The notes: a model not told the origin generated them from the sequence alone. Counted from the first letter of the stretch, positions 44,926 through 57,863 are shown. The stretch: 64,000 nucleotides of DNA from Corynebacterium glyciniphilum AJ 3170 (GCF_007673095.1 NZ_VDYZ01000001.1:62001-126000), one strand, 5' to 3'. Translations and numbers: made by a program.

Positions 44926-45924
44926 GTGGATATCTGGAACGGACTGGACGAGGTTCCCTCGGACCTCCAGGGAAGCGTGGTGACGATCGGTGTCTTCGAC
45001 GGAGTGCACCGTGGGCACCAGACGTTGATCGACACGGCGGTCACCAAGGCACGGGAGCTCGGTGTGCCGGCGGTGATGATGACTTTCGACCCCCACCCGA
45101 CGGTGATCTTCCTGCCGAAGAGCGTCCCGCCGTTGCTTGCCACGGTCGAACAGCGGGCGGTGAGTGCCGCCCGGTACGGTATCGACGCGATGCTCGTGGT
45201 CGCCTTCGACGACGAGATCATCTCCTGGAGCCCGGAAGAGTACTTCCGGCGGGTCATCGTCGATCTCTTCAAGGCTAAGGCCGTGGTGGTGGGGGACAAC
45301 TTCACCTTCGGGAGCCAGGCGTCCGGCACCTCGGAGACGATGAAGGAACTGGGGAAGCGCTACGGTGTGGACGTCACTGTCCACGGACTGCTGCGTGACG
45401 GCGACGGCACCGACGGTCACACTGTGTGTTCATCCTGGATCCGTCAGCAGCTCGCCGCGGGGAATGTCGCAGGTGCTGCAGGTGCCCTGGGGCGGAACTT
45501 CACCGTCCGAGGTGTCGTGACCAGGGGGGCAGGCAGGGGAGGTGCCGCCCTGGGGTTCCCGACGGCGAACCTGTATTTCCCGGACAGTCAGGCCCTGCCG
45601 GCGGACGGCGTCTACGCCGGGGACCTCCGTATCCTGCCGACCCAGAAAGATCCTGTCGGCGCCCTGGTCGGCGACATGCCCGTCGACGTCCACCTTCCTG
45701 CGGCGATTTCGGTCGGTACGAACCCTACGTTCGGCGACGAGACCCGTAGCGTGGAGGCATTCGTCCTGGACCATGAAGCCGACCTCTACGGCAGGAAAGT
45801 CACCGTCAGTTTCATCGACCACATCCGTGGCATGGAGAACTACGACGGACTCGATGAACTCGTCGAGGCCATCGGCAATGATGTCGAGGCCACACGGAGA
45901 TTGGTGCCCCGCGAGCGGGGATGA
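44926..45924 (+). CDS. ribF: Bifunctional riboflavin kinase/FMN adenylyltransferase
   Basis: A 332-residue enzyme. The N-terminal nucleotidyltransferase has VVTIGVFDGVHRGHQTL near 18 (with the GxHxxH site), DPHP near 61 and GDNFTFG near 122. The C-terminal riboflavin kinase domain has GAALGFPTANL near 206 and VSVGTNPTFGD-like AISVGTNPTFG near 264. It makes FMN and then FAD. GTG 44926 is the supported start through the -10 box; upstream frame is not conserved. A GTG at 44920 is two codons earlier. Confidence 0.95.
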   Translation: MDIWNGLDEVPSDLQGSVVTIGVFDGVHRGHQTLIDTAVTKARELGVPAVMMTFDPHPTVIFLPKSVPPLLATVEQRAVSAARYGIDAMLVVAFDDEIISWSPEEYFRRVIVDLFKAKAVVVGDNFTFGSQASGTSETMKELGKRYGVDVTVHGLLRDGDGTDGHTVCSSWIRQQLAAGNVAGAAGALGRNFTVRGVVTRGAGRGGAALGFPTANLYFPDSQALPADGVYAGDLRILPTQKDPVGALVGDMPVDVHLPAAISVGTNPTFGDETRSVEAFVLDHEADLYGRKVTVSFIDHIRGMENYDGLDELVEAIGNDVEATRRLVPRERG

Positions 45925-45964
45925 TAGTGTCATCCGGTCTGTGACTGTGGTTCGCGGTAGTCAC
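45925..45964 (+). promoter_or_regulatory. rpsO promoter and leader hairpin
   Basis: A TAGTGT hexamer at 45925-45930 follows the ribF stop at once and could start an rpsO transcript with a leader of about 100 nt. GTGACT (45941-45946) pairs with AGTCAC (45959-45964). S15 often represses its own mRNA through leader structure, but no known S15 site can be assigned here. Confidence 0.35.
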
Positions 45965-46035
45965 AACGGCGCTCGCCCCAGGGCGGTACGTCCTCATTTT
46001 TCGCGCGGACTGAAACAACCATCAGGAGAATCACC

Positions 46036-46305
46036 ATGGCTCTGACCAAGGACCAGAAGGCCGAGACCCTCAAGGAATTCGGCGTCCATGAGACCGACAC
46101 CGGCTCGCCTGAGGCGCAGGTCGCGCTGATGACGGTGCGTATCCGTCAGCTGACCGAGCACCTCAAGTTCCACAAGCACGACCACCACTCCCGCCGCGGA
46201 CTGCTGCTGCTGGTCGGTCGTCGCAAGAGGCTGCTGAAGTACCTGCAGGAGAACAACGTCGAGCGTTACCGTTCCCTGATCGAGCGCCTGGGTCTGCGTC
46301 GCTAG
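46036..46305 (+). CDS. rpsO: 30S ribosomal protein S15
   Basis: An 89-residue protein with the full S15 pattern: [19 protein letters not shown] near 16, [19 protein letters not shown] near 36 and the basic C-terminus. It binds 16S rRNA helix junctions and is a primary assembly protein. AGGAG lies upstream of the ATG. It precedes pnp, the common bacterial order, with a terminator between. Confidence 0.97.
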   Translation: MALTKDQKAETLKEFGVHETDTGSPEAQVALMTVRIRQLTEHLKFHKHDHHSRRGLLLLVGRRKRLLKYLQENNVERYRSLIERLGLRR

Positions 46306-46327
46306 ACGTCCCCAGCGCCGGCACTGA

Positions 46328-46362
46328 CCCCGCAGACCGTCACTGACGGTGTGCGGGGTTTT
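46328..46362 (+). terminator. Intrinsic terminator after rpsO
   Basis: CCCCGCA (46328-46334) pairs with TGCGGGG (46352-46358), with an inner CCGTC/GACGG pairing, followed by TTTT. Partial read-through into pnp is possible. Confidence 0.85.
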
Positions 46363-46511
46363 GTCGTCCCAGTATTCAGAGGGCGTGTTTCAGCCGGTGG
46401 TGGTGTAGGATGATCTGCGGTAATTGTCCAGAACACTAGAATCCGTACCCGAGGCCGGCACCGACGACCGGCACAGGGACCGAAAAAGACGCAGAAGGTA
46501 TACGCACCAAC

Positions 46512-49001
46512 GTGACATCGCAGAACGAGAACGACACCCAGCCGAAGAAGGCCTCGACGAAGAAGGCACCGGCCAAGAAGACCGCTGCGAAGAAGGCACC
46601 AGCGAAGAAGACGGCTGCTGCGGGGGCGACGGGAGCTGCCAAGGCCCCGGCCAAGAAGGCTCCCGCGAAGAAGACGCAGGCGAAGAAGGCTCCCGCGAAG
46701 GCTGCTCCGGAGAAGAAGACGCCGGCGACCAAGACGCCGGTCGCGCCGACCCACACGGCTGAACTCATCGACGCCGAGTCCGGTATCTGGGAGTCCACCG
46801 CAACCCTCGACAACGGTGACTTCGGTACCCGGACGGTCTCCTTCGAGACCGGTCTGCTGGCACGCCAGGCGGACGGGGCCGTCACCGCCTACCTCGACGA
46901 CGACACCATGATGCTGTCGACGACCACCGCATCGAAGAAGCCGAAGGAGAACCTCGACTTCTTCCCGCTGACGGTCGACGTCGAAGAGCGCATGTACGCC
47001 GCAGGGCGCATCCCCGGCAGCTTCTTCCGTCGCGAAGGCCGGCCCGGCACCGAAGCCATCCTGGCCTGCCGTCTGATTGACCGGCCGCTACGCCCGACCT
47101 TCGCCAAGGGAATCCGCAACGAGGTCCAGGTCGTGGTCACGGTCATGTCCATGGATCCCGACGACATGTACGACGTGGTCGCCATCAACGCCGCCTCCGC
47201 GTCCACGCAGCTCTCCGGCCTGCCGGTCTCCGGCCCGGTCGGTGGCGTCCGGATGGCCCTCGTCGTCGACGAGGACCATGCCGAAGGCCAGTGGGTGGCC
47301 TTCCCGACCCGTCAGCAGCAGGAACAGGCGGTCTTCGAACTTGTCGTCGCAGGCCGCGTCGTCGAGCCGGTCCGTAAGGGACGTGGTCGCCGCAAGCCCG
47401 TTCCCGGTGAGAACGTCGCCATCATGATGGTTGAGGCCGGGGCCACCGACTCCGTCGTCCAGCGCGTCTCAGAAGGCGCCCCGGCGCCGACGGAGGCCGT
47501 CGTCGCCCAGGGCATTGACGCCGCACGTCCCTTCATCGCTGAACTCTGCGGTGCCCAGGCGGCACTGGCCACCGCGGTCGATGCCCAGGCACGCGCTTTC
47601 GAGCTGTTCCCGCCCTTCGGCGAGGATGTGTTCGCAGCCGTCGAGTCCGAGTCCGCAGACAAGCTCTCCGGCATCATGTCCATCGCCGACAAGGCCGAGC
47701 GCGATGACGCGCTGTCCGAGGACATGGCCGCGACCGTCGAGGCGCTGGAGGACCAGTTCGAGGGCCGCATCTCCGAGATCCGCAACGCCCACAACGAGGT
47801 CACCCGCCAGCTGGTGCGGACCCGCATCCTCACTGACGGCTTCCGCATCGACGGCCGTGACGCCACGGCCATCCGCGATCTCGGCGTGATGATCGACCTG
47901 GTGCCGCGTGCACACGGTTCCGCCCTCTTCGAGCGGGGCGAGACCCAGATCCTGGGCGTGACCACACTGGACATGCTCAAGATGGAGCAGAGCATCGACA
48001 GCCTCGGTCCGGTGGACTCGAAGCGGTACATCCACCACTACAACTTCCCGCCGTACTCCACCGGTGAGACCGGACGTGTCGGATCCCCGAAGCGTCGCGA
48101 GATCGGTCACGGTGCCCTGGCCGAGCGTGCCCTGCTGCCGGTGATCCCCTCCCGCGAGGAGTTCCCGTACGCGATCCGGCAGGTGTCCGAGGCACTGAGC
48201 TCGAACGGATCGACGTCCATGGGATCAGTCTGTGCCTCCACCCTGTCGCTCTACAACGCCGGCGTGCCTCTCAAGGCTCCGGTGGCGGGCATCGCCATGG
48301 GTCTGGTCACCGGTGAAGTCGACGGCAAGGAAAGCTACGTCACCCTCACCGACATCCTCGGTGCCGAGGACGCTTTCGGCGACATGGACTTCAAGGTCGC
48401 CGGCACCGCCGACTACGTCACCGCCCTGCAGCTGGACACGAAGGTCGACGGCATTCCGTCAGACGTTCTCGTCGCTGCGTTGGCCCAGGCCCGCAGCGCG
48501 CGCCTGGAGATCCTGTCCACCATGGGTGAAGCTGTGGCAGGACCGGAGGAAATGAGCGAGTTCGCCCCGCGGATCACCACGGTCAGCGTCCCGCAGAACA
48601 AGATCGGTGAGCTCATCGGACCGAAGGGCAAGACGATCAACCAGATCACCGAGGAGACCGGTGCCAACATCTCCATCGAAGATGACGGAACAGTCTTCAT
48701 CTCTGCTGCGGACGGCAAGGCAGCCGACGCAGCCGTCGACAAGGTGAACTCGATCGCCAACCCGCAGTTGCCGAAGGTCGGGGACCGGTACCTGGGCACC
48801 GTGGTGAAGACCACGGCCTTCGGTGCCTTCATCTCCCTGCTCCCGGGCAAGGACGGACTGATCCACATCTCGAACCTCGGCGGCGACCGTCGGGTCGAGA
48901 AGGTCGAGGACGAGGTCTCGGTCGGTCAGGCCCTCGAGGTCGAGATCGCCGACATCGACAACCGGGGAAAGATTTCCCTGGTCCTCGTTGACGCCAACTG
49001 A
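46512..49001 (+). CDS. pnp: Polyribonucleotide nucleotidyltransferase with Lys/Ala/Pro tail
   Basis: An 829-residue PNPase (GpsI). Two RNase PH domains begin at about residue 80 ([20 protein letters not shown] in two parts) and at about 430 ([10 protein letters not shown], then [15 protein letters not shown]). The KH domain ([15 protein letters not shown] near 700) and S1 domain ([21 protein letters not shown] split) close the protein. Ahead of the core lie about 68 residues (12-79) made of [11 protein letters not shown] repeats like histone H1 or the tail of mycobacterial HU; usual actinobacterial PNPases begin within 10 residues of the core. It degrades RNA 3'-5' with phosphate. A TAGGAT -10 lies near 46406 after the rpsO terminator. 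Confidence 0.96.
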   Translation: MTSQNENDTQPKKASTKKAPAKKTAAKKAPAKKTAAAGATGAAKAPAKKAPAKKTQAKKAPAKAAPEKKTPATKTPVAPTHTAELIDAESGIWESTATLDNGDFGTRTVSFETGLLARQADGAVTAYLDDDTMMLSTTTASKKPKENLDFFPLTVDVEERMYAAGRIPGSFFRREGRPGTEAILACRLIDRPLRPTFAKGIRNEVQVVVTVMSMDPDDMYDVVAINAASASTQLSGLPVSGPVGGVRMALVVDEDHAEGQWVAFPTRQQQEQAVFELVVAGRVVEPVRKGRGRRKPVPGENVAIMMVEAGATDSVVQRVSEGAPAPTEAVVAQGIDAARPFIAELCGAQAALATAVDAQARAFELFPPFGEDVFAAVESESADKLSGIMSIADKAERDDALSEDMAATVEALEDQFEGRISEIRNAHNEVTRQLVRTRILTDGFRIDGRDATAIRDLGVMIDLVPRAHGSALFERGETQILGVTTLDMLKMEQSIDSLGPVDSKRYIHHYNFPPYSTGETGRVGSPKRREIGHGALAERALLPVIPSREEFPYAIRQVSEALSSNGSTSMGSVCASTLSLYNAGVPLKAPVAGIAMGLVTGEVDGKESYVTLTDILGAEDAFGDMDFKVAGTADYVTALQLDTKVDGIPSDVLVAALAQARSARLEILSTMGEAVAGPEEMSEFAPRITTVSVPQNKIGELIGPKGKTINQITEETGANISIEDDGTVFISAADGKAADAAVDKVNSIANPQLPKVGDRYLGTVVKTTAFGAFISLLPGKDGLIHISNLGGDRRVEKVEDEVSVGQALEVEIADIDNRGKISLVLVDAN

Positions 49002-49054
49002 CCTCTCCGGACGTCAACCGCCAGCCACACACCACCGGAATGATTCAGGAGTAG

Positions 49055-49828
<774 letters not shown>

Positions 49829-49882
49829 GTCGCGCTGCCCCTCCCCAGACACCTTCGAACGACAGGGAAGCGTACACAGGCG

Positions 49883-50641
49883 ATGCCCACCACCTCCGAG
49901 TTCTCCGCCAGGCTTGTTTCACAGACGACGTTCCTGCCTCCAGTGGATGTGCCCTGGGAGCCCTCGGAGACGGGCGGAGACGCGTCGAACCTCGTCGAGT
50001 TCGCCGGTCGCGCGTGCTACGAGACGTGGGACCGCCCCAACCCGCATACCGCGGAGAACGCCGCCTACATCCGGCACATCCTTGATGTCGGTCACCTGAG
50101 TCTGCTGGAACACGCCTCGGCCGGGGTGTACCTGCGCGGTGTCTCACGGTCATGTGCACACGAGATCATGCGGCACCGCCACTTCTCCTTCAGCCAGCTC
50201 TCACAGCGCTACGTGCCGCCGGGACAGTCGGAGGTCGTGGTCCCCGACACGATCGGCGCCGACCCCGAGATCGCCGAACTGCTGCTCCACGCCACCGATG
50301 TCGCACGGGACGCCTACGAGGAACTGCTGGAGGCGCTTGAGGCCCGGTCCACCACCGAGGCCAACTCCGTACTGCGGGCCAAGCAGGCCCGTCAGGCCGC
50401 CCGTGCGGTCCTGCCCAATGCCACTGAGACCCGTTTCGTGATGACGGGGAACATGCGTTCATGGCGCCACTTCATCGGGATGCGCGCCGCAGAGCATGCC
50501 GACCCGGAGATCCGCCGCGTCGCCGTAGAATGTCTCGGCCTGCTGCGCGGGGTCAGTCCGGAGATCTTCGATGATTTCACGGTCACTGAACTGCGCGACG
50601 GCACCATGATGGCGACCAGCCCATACGTCGCCGACATCTGA
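49883..50641 (+). CDS. thyX: Flavin-dependent thymidylate synthase
   Basis: A 252-residue ThyX with the diagnostic [14 protein letters not shown] (RHRxxSxxxxSxR) near residues 94-107. [17 protein letters not shown] and [24 protein letters not shown] (in parts) are further conserved stretches. It methylates dUMP using methylene-tetrahydrofolate, FAD and NADPH. It lies between dapB and dapA, a conserved order in actinobacteria. A GGGAAG site lies somewhat far upstream. Confidence 0.96.
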   Translation: MPTTSEFSARLVSQTTFLPPVDVPWEPSETGGDASNLVEFAGRACYETWDRPNPHTAENAAYIRHILDVGHLSLLEHASAGVYLRGVSRSCAHEIMRHRHFSFSQLSQRYVPPGQSEVVVPDTIGADPEIAELLLHATDVARDAYEELLEALEARSTTEANSVLRAKQARQAARAVLPNATETRFVMTGNMRSWRHFIGMRAAEHADPEIRRVAVECLGLLRGVSPEIFDDFTVTELRDGTMMATSPYVADI

Positions 50642-51610
<969 letters not shown>

Positions 51611-51617
51611 GGACACT

Positions 51618-53816
51618 ATGACTGAGAACCGTTCCCGGGCACGCAAGGTGACCCGGAAGGCCGCTCCGCCGAGCGCTGACACCAGTGCCGCGGACGTGAC
51701 CGCCACCTTCAATGACGGCGGACAGGCCACTGACTCCGCTCCGGAGACGAACAGCAATACCGGTAACACCGACGGCGCGTCGGACTCCGGTCCCTCGGCG
51801 TCGTCCAACGCGGACACAAACTCCGGCAACAACTCCGGCGGTGGAAGCCGCTCCCGGTCACGCCGATCCAGGGGCCGCGGTAACAACGGCGGAAACGGCG
51901 GAAACAACGCCAACAACGCTGGCAACAACCAGGGCGGCAACAGCCGTAACCGCGGAGGCCGTAACCAGGGGGGCCAGGGCAACCAGGGCAACCAGGGCGG
52001 TGGCAACCGTAACCGGGGTAACCGGAACAACCAGGGTGGCGACCGTCGTCGCAACGCCGTGCAGACGATGCAGGGTGCGGACCTGACCCAGCGGCTGCCC
52101 AAACCGCCGAAGGCCCCGAAGGACGGCCTGCGCATCATCGCGCTCGGCGGTATCTCCGAGATCGGCCGCAACATGACCGTCTTCGAGTACCACAACCGCA
52201 TCATCATCATCGACTGCGGTGTCCTCTTCCCCTCGTCGGGGGAGCCGGGTGTGGACCTGATCCTGCCGGACTTCTCCTACCTCGACGACAAGTGGGACCG
52301 TGTGGAGGCTCTCGTGGTCACCCACGGTCACGAGGACCACATCGGCGCCATCCCGTGGCTGTTGAAGCAGCGTGCGGACATCCCGATCATCGGCTCGCGG
52401 TTCACATGCGCGCTGATCGCCGCGAAGTGCCAGGAGCACCGGCTGCGCCCGAAGCTCATCGAGGTCGACGACACCTCCCACGAGAGCCGCGGTCCCTTCG
52501 ACCTCCGTTTCTTCAACGTCGGTCACTCCATCCCGGAGTGCCTCGGCATCGCGTTGAAGACCGGTGCGGGGCTGCTCGTCCACACCGGTGACGTGAAGCT
52601 CGACCAGACTCCCGCGGACGGGCGTCCGACCGACCTCCCGGCTCTGTCCCGGTTCGGTGACGAAGGCATCGACCTGTTCCTCTGCGACTCGACCAACGCC
52701 ACCACACCGGGTGTCTCGCCGTCGGAAGCGGCCATCGGGCCGAACCTCCGGCGCATCGTCACTGAGGCGAAGCAGCGCGTCATCATCGCGTCGTTCGCCT
52801 CCAACGTCGCCCGTGTGCAGATGGCTGTCGACGCGGCCGTGGCCGCCGGACGCAAGGTAGCGTTCAACGGTCGATCAATGATCCGCAACATGGAGATCGC
52901 CGAACGGCTCGGACTGCTGACCGCTCCGCGTGGCACCATCGTCTCGATGGACGAGGCCAGCCGTATGGCTCCGCACAAGGTCGTGCTGATCACCACCGGC
53001 ACCCAGGGTGAGCCGATGGCCGCCCTCTCCCGTATGGCACGTCGTGAGCACCGCCAGATCACCGTGAGGCCCGGCGACCTGATCGTCCTGTCCTCCTCGC
53101 TGGTGCCCGGCAACGAAGAAGCCGTTTTCGGGGTCATCAACATGCTGTCGCAGATCGGTGCAGAGGTCATCACGGGCAAGGACGCCATGGTGCACACCTC
53201 GGGTCACGGCTACTCCGGGGAACTGCTGTTCCTGTACAACGCCGCACGCCCGCGCAACGCCATGCCGGTGCACGGCGAGTGGCGGCACCTGCGTGCCAAC
53301 CGTGAACTCGCGGTCTCCACCGGTGTGGCACGTGACCACACCGTCCTGGCGCAGAACGGTGTCGTCGTCGACCTCGTCAACGGTCAGGCCTCGGTCGTGG
53401 GACAGATTCCGGTCGGCAACCTCTACGTCGACGGCGTCACCATGGGTGACGTGGGAGCTGAGGAGCTCGAGGACCGGACAGCGATGTCGGAGGGTGGCCT
53501 GATCTCGGTGACCGTGGTCATCGACAACCGGACCGGACGGCCGCTGGAGGACCCGCAGGTCCAGGCCCGTGGTTTCTCGGACGCGTCCAAGGACATGATG
53601 CGTCAGGTCGCTGAACTTGTCGACAACGTCATGCTGGACCTCTCCGGCCAGGGCGAGAACGACCCCTACCGGATGGCGCAGACCCTGCGCCGGAAGGTCG
53701 GCAAGTTCGTCAAGGACAAGTGGAAGCGTGAGCCCTTCATCGTTCCGACGGTTGTGCCGATGACGAGCGAGATCGTCGAGGAGCTCGACCCCGAGGACCA
53801 CGTCCCCTCCCTGTAG
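51618..53816 (+). CDS. rnj: Ribonuclease J with long Asn/Gly/Arg-rich N-terminal extension
   Basis: A 732-residue metallo-beta-lactamase/beta-CASP nuclease. The core starts at about residue 170 (LRIIALGGISEIGRN), with the metal motif THGHEDHIGAIPW near 235 and HTSGHGYSGEL near 530. The first 165 residues are low complexity: Ser/Thr/Asp-rich to about 70, then SRSRRSRGRG and runs of Asn, Gly, Gln and Arg. Core-only RNase J is about 555 residues. It trims and degrades RNA from the 5' end. It follows dapA after 8 bases, so it is probably in the same transcript. Confidence 0.95.
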   Translation: MTENRSRARKVTRKAAPPSADTSAADVTATFNDGGQATDSAPETNSNTGNTDGASDSGPSASSNADTNSGNNSGGGSRSRSRRSRGRGNNGGNGGNNANNAGNNQGGNSRNRGGRNQGGQGNQGNQGGGNRNRGNRNNQGGDRRRNAVQTMQGADLTQRLPKPPKAPKDGLRIIALGGISEIGRNMTVFEYHNRIIIIDCGVLFPSSGEPGVDLILPDFSYLDDKWDRVEALVVTHGHEDHIGAIPWLLKQRADIPIIGSRFTCALIAAKCQEHRLRPKLIEVDDTSHESRGPFDLRFFNVGHSIPECLGIALKTGAGLLVHTGDVKLDQTPADGRPTDLPALSRFGDEGIDLFLCDSTNATTPGVSPSEAAIGPNLRRIVTEAKQRVIIASFASNVARVQMAVDAAVAAGRKVAFNGRSMIRNMEIAERLGLLTAPRGTIVSMDEASRMAPHKVVLITTGTQGEPMAALSRMARREHRQITVRPGDLIVLSSSLVPGNEEAVFGVINMLSQIGAEVITGKDAMVHTSGHGYSGELLFLYNAARPRNAMPVHGEWRHLRANRELAVSTGVARDHTVLAQNGVVVDLVNGQASVVGQIPVGNLYVDGVTMGDVGAEELEDRTAMSEGGLISVTVVIDNRTGRPLEDPQVQARGFSDASKDMMRQVAELVDNVMLDLSGQGENDPYRMAQTLRRKVGKFVKDKWKREPFIVPTVVPMTSEIVEELDPEDHVPSL

Positions 53817-53855
53817 GACCTGCCTCGGACGCCGACGGTCCGCCAGCAGCCCGCG

Positions 53856-53861
53856 TAGCAT
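53856..53861 (+). promoter_or_regulatory. -10 box of the TIGR03085 gene (leaderless or short leader)
   Basis: TAGCAT ends 8 bases before the ATG at 53870; GGGAG also lies in that gap. Confidence 0.45.
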
Positions 53862-53869
53862 CGGGAGAC

Positions 53870-54484
53870 ATGACAGTCTCCCATGACGAACGCCAGGCGC
53901 TGGCGGACCTTCTGTTGTCCCTGGGCCCCGACCAGCCCACGCTGTGTGAGGGGTGGATGACCCGCGACATGGCGATTCACCTCGTCCTGCGTGAGTACCG
54001 TCCGGACGCGATGGCGGGGATGTTCCTGCCGCCGTTGGCGGGGCACCTGGCGTCGCTGAGTCGACAGTACGAAAGCCGGGATTTCGAGGAACTGGTGGAG
54101 CTCTACCGCGCAGGACCGCCGGTGTGGAACCCGATGCGCCTCGGCGACCGGTTCATCAACCTGGGGGAGAATTTCGTCCACCATGAGGATGTACGTCGCG
54201 GGGGAGGGGAGTGGTCGCCCCGTGGCCTGCCCCGAGAGACCAGGGAGACGCTGTGGGGAGCGGTGAGACAGATCTCCCGTGGTCTCATCCGGGGCTCTGG
54301 TGTCGCGGTGAACCTGGTGCGTACCGACGGGGCGGGCGAGTCCGTGAAAGTAGGTAACGGCTCGCAGGAGGTCACCGTGACGGGTGAAACGGGCGAACTG
54401 TTGCTGTGGATTTACGGGAGGATCAAGGCTTGTGACGTGACTGTGGTCGGGGATGAGGATGCGGTCCGTCGGATCAGTCTTTGA
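53870..54484 (+). CDS. TIGR03085 family (DinB/mycothiol-maleylpyruvate isomerase-like) protein
   Basis: A 204-residue protein whose start (HDERQALADLLLSLGPDQPTLCEGW in parts) and MAIHLVLRE, then FVHHEDVRRG, follow the pattern of the TIGR03085 actinobacterial family related to DinB-fold, mycothiol-linked enzymes. His residues at the helical bundle (near 37 and 110-112) could bind a metal. The reaction is unknown. It sits between rnj and ftsK, as in related genomes. Confidence 0.8.
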   Translation: MTVSHDERQALADLLLSLGPDQPTLCEGWMTRDMAIHLVLREYRPDAMAGMFLPPLAGHLASLSRQYESRDFEELVELYRAGPPVWNPMRLGDRFINLGENFVHHEDVRRGGGEWSPRGLPRETRETLWGAVRQISRGLIRGSGVAVNLVRTDGAGESVKVGNGSQEVTVTGETGELLLWIYGRIKACDVTVVGDEDAVRRISL

Positions 54485-54501
54485 GTGATGGTGTTGTAAG
54501 T

Positions 54502-54515
54502 GTCACTGGTGTGAC
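54502..54515. promoter_or_regulatory. Dyad in the ftsK upstream region
   Basis: GTCACTGGTGTGAC has five-base arms with a four-base centre, 49 bases before the ftsK start. A possible regulator site; no factor can be named. Confidence 0.3.
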
Positions 54516-54550
54516 GCGTGTTGCGACTGTTAAAGGTGGGGTCCTCGGGC

Positions 54551-54556
54551 TAAACT
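54551..54556 (+). promoter_or_regulatory. -10 box of ftsK (leaderless)
   Basis: TAAACT ends 7 bases before the ftsK ATG at 54564. Confidence 0.6.
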
Positions 54557-54563
54557 GGCGCGC

Positions 54564-57500
54564 ATGTCAACGACCAGTCGCACGCGTACTTCTCCCGGGG
54601 CCTCCTCCCGGCGCTCCACTGGGCGATCATCCCGTCCGTCCACGGGTTCGTCGGCGAAAACACCGTCGGCCACTGCCCGTACCCGACGGACCCCGTCGTA
54701 CGACACCGCCGACTTTGAACGGACCGGCGGTGCCTTTGGCGCGGTCGGGTCGTCCGTCGGTTCCATGGTGGGGGGAGTGTCCCGCGGCCTCGGTGGTCTC
54801 GCGCGGAAGCTCTCGGTGAAGGTTCCGGACGCCCCCGATACCGGCGTGGTACAGGACGACGCGCCCGACGAGTTGCCGACCACCGTGCTGGACCGGGCCA
54901 GCGTCTCGAAGAAGAAGAAAGCAGCCCGCACCCGGTCGAAAGGAGCGAACGACGACGTGGAGGCCCATGCCACCCCGGATGGTGCTGAACAGCCGACGGA
55001 ACACGACGACAGTCGCGGGACCAGGGTTCGTGTGGGCGGCCATTCCGACGGTGCCGCCCTGGGGGCTCTCGCGCTGGCACTGATCATCGCGGGCACCTCG
55101 TGGTTCGGGGTCGGCGGCACGGTGGGAAGCGGCATCGACTTCGTGCTGACGTACCTCATCGGCGCAGCGGCATTGCTTGTCCCGGTGTTGCTCGCAGGGA
55201 CGTCGTGGGTGCTCATGGTGGGCGTCGACACCACGCAGCGTTCGCGGCTGCGTCTCGGTATCGGCATCGGCATCATCGTGCTCGCTGTCCTCGGGACGAT
55301 CCACATCCTCGCCGGGCAACCGTCGGAGATCGAGGGGCGGGCGTCCGCCGGCGGGATCGTCGGCCAGTTCGTCGGTACCCCCATGGCCGTCGGATTCAGT
55401 GAGTATGTCGCCGTTCCGCTGCTGCTGATGGTGATCGTCTACGGTGCTCTCCAGCTGACGGGTATGACGGTACGGCAACTGGTCGGCTCGCTCGCGGGCT
55501 GGCTGGGGTACCGTGCACGCGGCCGCCGCGACGGCTACGACCCCTACGATTCCTACGACGGGTCCGACGATGACGAGTACGACGAGTACGCATCCGTGGA
55601 CCGTGAACTGGACGATGCGGTGCGGCAGGACCGTGCCCCGCGGGCGACGTCGCGTGAGCGTCACAGCCCGTCCGCCGACGCTCCGTACCGACCGAGGTCC
55701 CGTCCCCGGCCGTCGCGCGCGGCGACGCCGATGGACAACTACCCCGTCGATTCGGAGGCAGACGACCAGGCGACCCTCGTCTTCCGCGGTGATGCAGCCA
55801 CGGCTCCTGTCGAGGACGACCTCGAGGCACCCACCGTGGACGACGCGGCGTCCACTGACACCGGGCGGGCTGCGGCGGCCCGCCCGTCCCGGACAGCCCG
55901 TCGGGCTACCGAGACGACGTCGACCATTGACGACGACCTGCTCGCCTCGCCGGTCACGTCAACGGCAACTCCGGCGACCGAGGAATCGGCGCCGACCGAG
56001 CCCACCTCTCCGGCACGGCCGGCCCCCGTTGTTCCGACGGAGCGGCCGACGGCGGGCGCACAGTCGGCCGCCGATGAACGGGAGGAGACCAGGCGACGCA
56101 TCCTGGCGCGTTCGGGTGCCGACGTCACTGCGCCGTCCGCCGACGGTCCGGGTGCGGGGACGGCCGGCGACGGGGACGACGTCGGGCGTGCCACGGACGT
56201 CACCTCCGCGGAGTACCTCCTGCCGTCCACGGAACTGCTCGTGCCGGGAGAGACGGCGAAGACCCACAGCGCCGCCAATGACCGCATGATCGAGGCGATC
56301 ACCGACGTCTTCGAGGAATTCAAGATCGACGCCCAGGTCACCGGATTCTCCCGGGGTCCGACGGTGACGCGCTACGAGATCGAACTCGGACCAGGAGTGA
56401 AGGTCTCCAAGATCACCAACCTGCAGTCGAATCTGGCGTATGCTGCAGCGACGGACAACGTCCGGCTGCTCACACCGATCCCCGGAAAGTCCGCCGTGGG
56501 TATCGAGGTGCCGAACTCCGACCGCGAGATGGTGCGTCTCGGCGACGTGCTCACCGCCCAGAACGTGAGCGCTGACCCTGACCCGATGCTCATCGGCCTG
56601 GGTAAGGACATCGAGGGCACATTCGTGGCCCACTCGATCCAGAAGATGCCGCACCTGCTGGTCGCGGGGTCCACCGGCTCGGGTAAGTCCGCGTTCGTGA
56701 ACTCCCTCCTGGTGTCGTTGCTGACCCGCGCCACCCCGGAGGAGGTGCGACTGATCCTCATCGACCCGAAGATGGTCGAGCTGACTCCCTACGAGGGGAT
56801 CCCGCACCTGGTTACGCCGATCATCACCCAGCCGAAGAAGGCTGCTGCGGCACTGACCTGGCTGGTCGAGGAGATGGAGCAGCGGTACATGGACATGAAG
56901 TCCACCCGGGTGCGTCACATCAAGGACTTCAACCGCAAGGTCAAGTCCGGTGAGATCACCACTCCAGCCGGGTCGGAGCGGGAGTACCGTCCCTACCCGT
57001 ACATCGTGTGTGTGGTCGACGAGCTGGCCGACCTGATGATGACGGCGCCGAAGGAGATCGAGGACGCGATCGTCCGGATCACCCAGAAGGCGCGCGCTGC
57101 AGGCATCCACCTCGTTCTGGCGACGCAGCGGCCGTCGGTCGACGTGGTCACGGGACTGATCAAGACCAACGTCCCGTCCCGCCTGGCTTTCGCGACGTCT
57201 TCGCTGACTGACTCGCGGGTGATCCTCGACCAGGGCGGGGCGGAGAAGCTCATCGGCATGGGCGACGGACTGTTCATTCCGCAGGGCGCGGGTAAGCCGT
57301 TGCGCATGCAGGGCGCCTTCGTGACCGACGAGGAAGTCCAGGCCGTGGTCGACGCCGCCAAGGACCAGGCGGAACCCGACTACACCGACGGTGTCACCGA
57401 GGACAAGGCCGCCGAGGCGAAGAAGGACATCGACCCGGACATCGGCAATGACCTCGAGGACCTGCTGCAGGCCGTGGAGCTCGTTGTCACCAGTCAGTTC

Positions 57501-57863
57501 GGGTCCACCTCGATGCTGCAACGTAAGCTGCGGATCGGATTCGCCAAGGCAGGACGGCTGATGGACCTCATGGAGACCCATGGTGTCGTGGGGCCGTCCG
57601 AAGGCTCCAAGGCCCGGGACGTGCTGGTGAAGCCGGAGGAACTGGACACCATCGTCTGGATGCTCAAGGGAGCTGACCCCGCCGAGGCGCCCAGGGAACT
57701 CCAGGGAGATGCAGATGACGGCGCAGAATACGATGCACCCGCTGCCGCTCCGGGTGGCTACACCGGTCAGGACGGTGACCCCACCGGTGAAATTCCCGTG
57801 GTCGATGACGGTCAGACCAGAGTCGTCCGGGCGGATCCCTCTCATACGACGGGTGCTTTCTAG
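54564..57863 (+). CDS. ftsK: DNA translocase FtsK/SpoIIIE
   Basis: A 1099-residue protein. After an Arg/Ser/Thr-rich start, four membrane segments lie near residues 165-185, 192-215, 230-250 and 285-310. A long acidic Pro/Thr/Ala linker covers 320-555. The motor domain has Walker [11 protein letters not shown] near 704 and Walker [15 protein letters not shown] near 813; the gamma winged-helix domain ([26 protein letters not shown] in parts, near 975-1000) binds KOPS sites. It pumps DNA at the division septum to help chromosome dimer resolution. The ATG has a -10 box seven bases upstream, so the mRNA is leaderless. Confidence 0.96.
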   Translation: MSTTSRTRTSPGASSRRSTGRSSRPSTGSSAKTPSATARTRRTPSYDTADFERTGGAFGAVGSSVGSMVGGVSRGLGGLARKLSVKVPDAPDTGVVQDDAPDELPTTVLDRASVSKKKKAARTRSKGANDDVEAHATPDGAEQPTEHDDSRGTRVRVGGHSDGAALGALALALIIAGTSWFGVGGTVGSGIDFVLTYLIGAAALLVPVLLAGTSWVLMVGVDTTQRSRLRLGIGIGIIVLAVLGTIHILAGQPSEIEGRASAGGIVGQFVGTPMAVGFSEYVAVPLLLMVIVYGALQLTGMTVRQLVGSLAGWLGYRARGRRDGYDPYDSYDGSDDDEYDEYASVDRELDDAVRQDRAPRATSRERHSPSADAPYRPRSRPRPSRAATPMDNYPVDSEADDQATLVFRGDAATAPVEDDLEAPTVDDAASTDTGRAAAARPSRTARRATETTSTIDDDLLASPVTSTATPATEESAPTEPTSPARPAPVVPTERPTAGAQSAADEREETRRRILARSGADVTAPSADGPGAGTAGDGDDVGRATDVTSAEYLLPSTELLVPGETAKTHSAANDRMIEAITDVFEEFKIDAQVTGFSRGPTVTRYEIELGPGVKVSKITNLQSNLAYAAATDNVRLLTPIPGKSAVGIEVPNSDREMVRLGDVLTAQNVSADPDPMLIGLGKDIEGTFVAHSIQKMPHLLVAGSTGSGKSAFVNSLLVSLLTRATPEEVRLILIDPKMVELTPYEGIPHLVTPIITQPKKAAAALTWLVEEMEQRYMDMKSTRVRHIKDFNRKVKSGEITTPAGSEREYRPYPYIVCVVDELADLMMTAPKEIEDAIVRITQKARAAGIHLVLATQRPSVDVVTGLIKTNVPSRLAFATSSLTDSRVILDQGGAEKLIGMGDGLFIPQGAGKPLRMQGAFVTDEEVQAVVDAAKDQAEPDYTDGVTEDKAAEAKKDIDPDIGNDLEDLLQAVELVVTSQFGSTSMLQRKLRIGFAKAGRLMDLMETHGVVGPSEGSKARDVLVKPEELDTIVWMLKGADPAEAPRELQGDADDGAEYDAPAAAPGGYTGQDGDPTGEIPVVDDGQTRVVRADPSHTTGAF

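Noticed and set aside
46551..46740. Short tandem DNA repeats suggesting a CRISPR or satellite
   Set aside because: The repeats encode the Lys/Ala/Pro tail of PNPase in frame; there are no spacers.
55959..57845. 628-codon minus-strand frame over ftsK
   Set aside because: Antisense shadow; no start signal and no motif.
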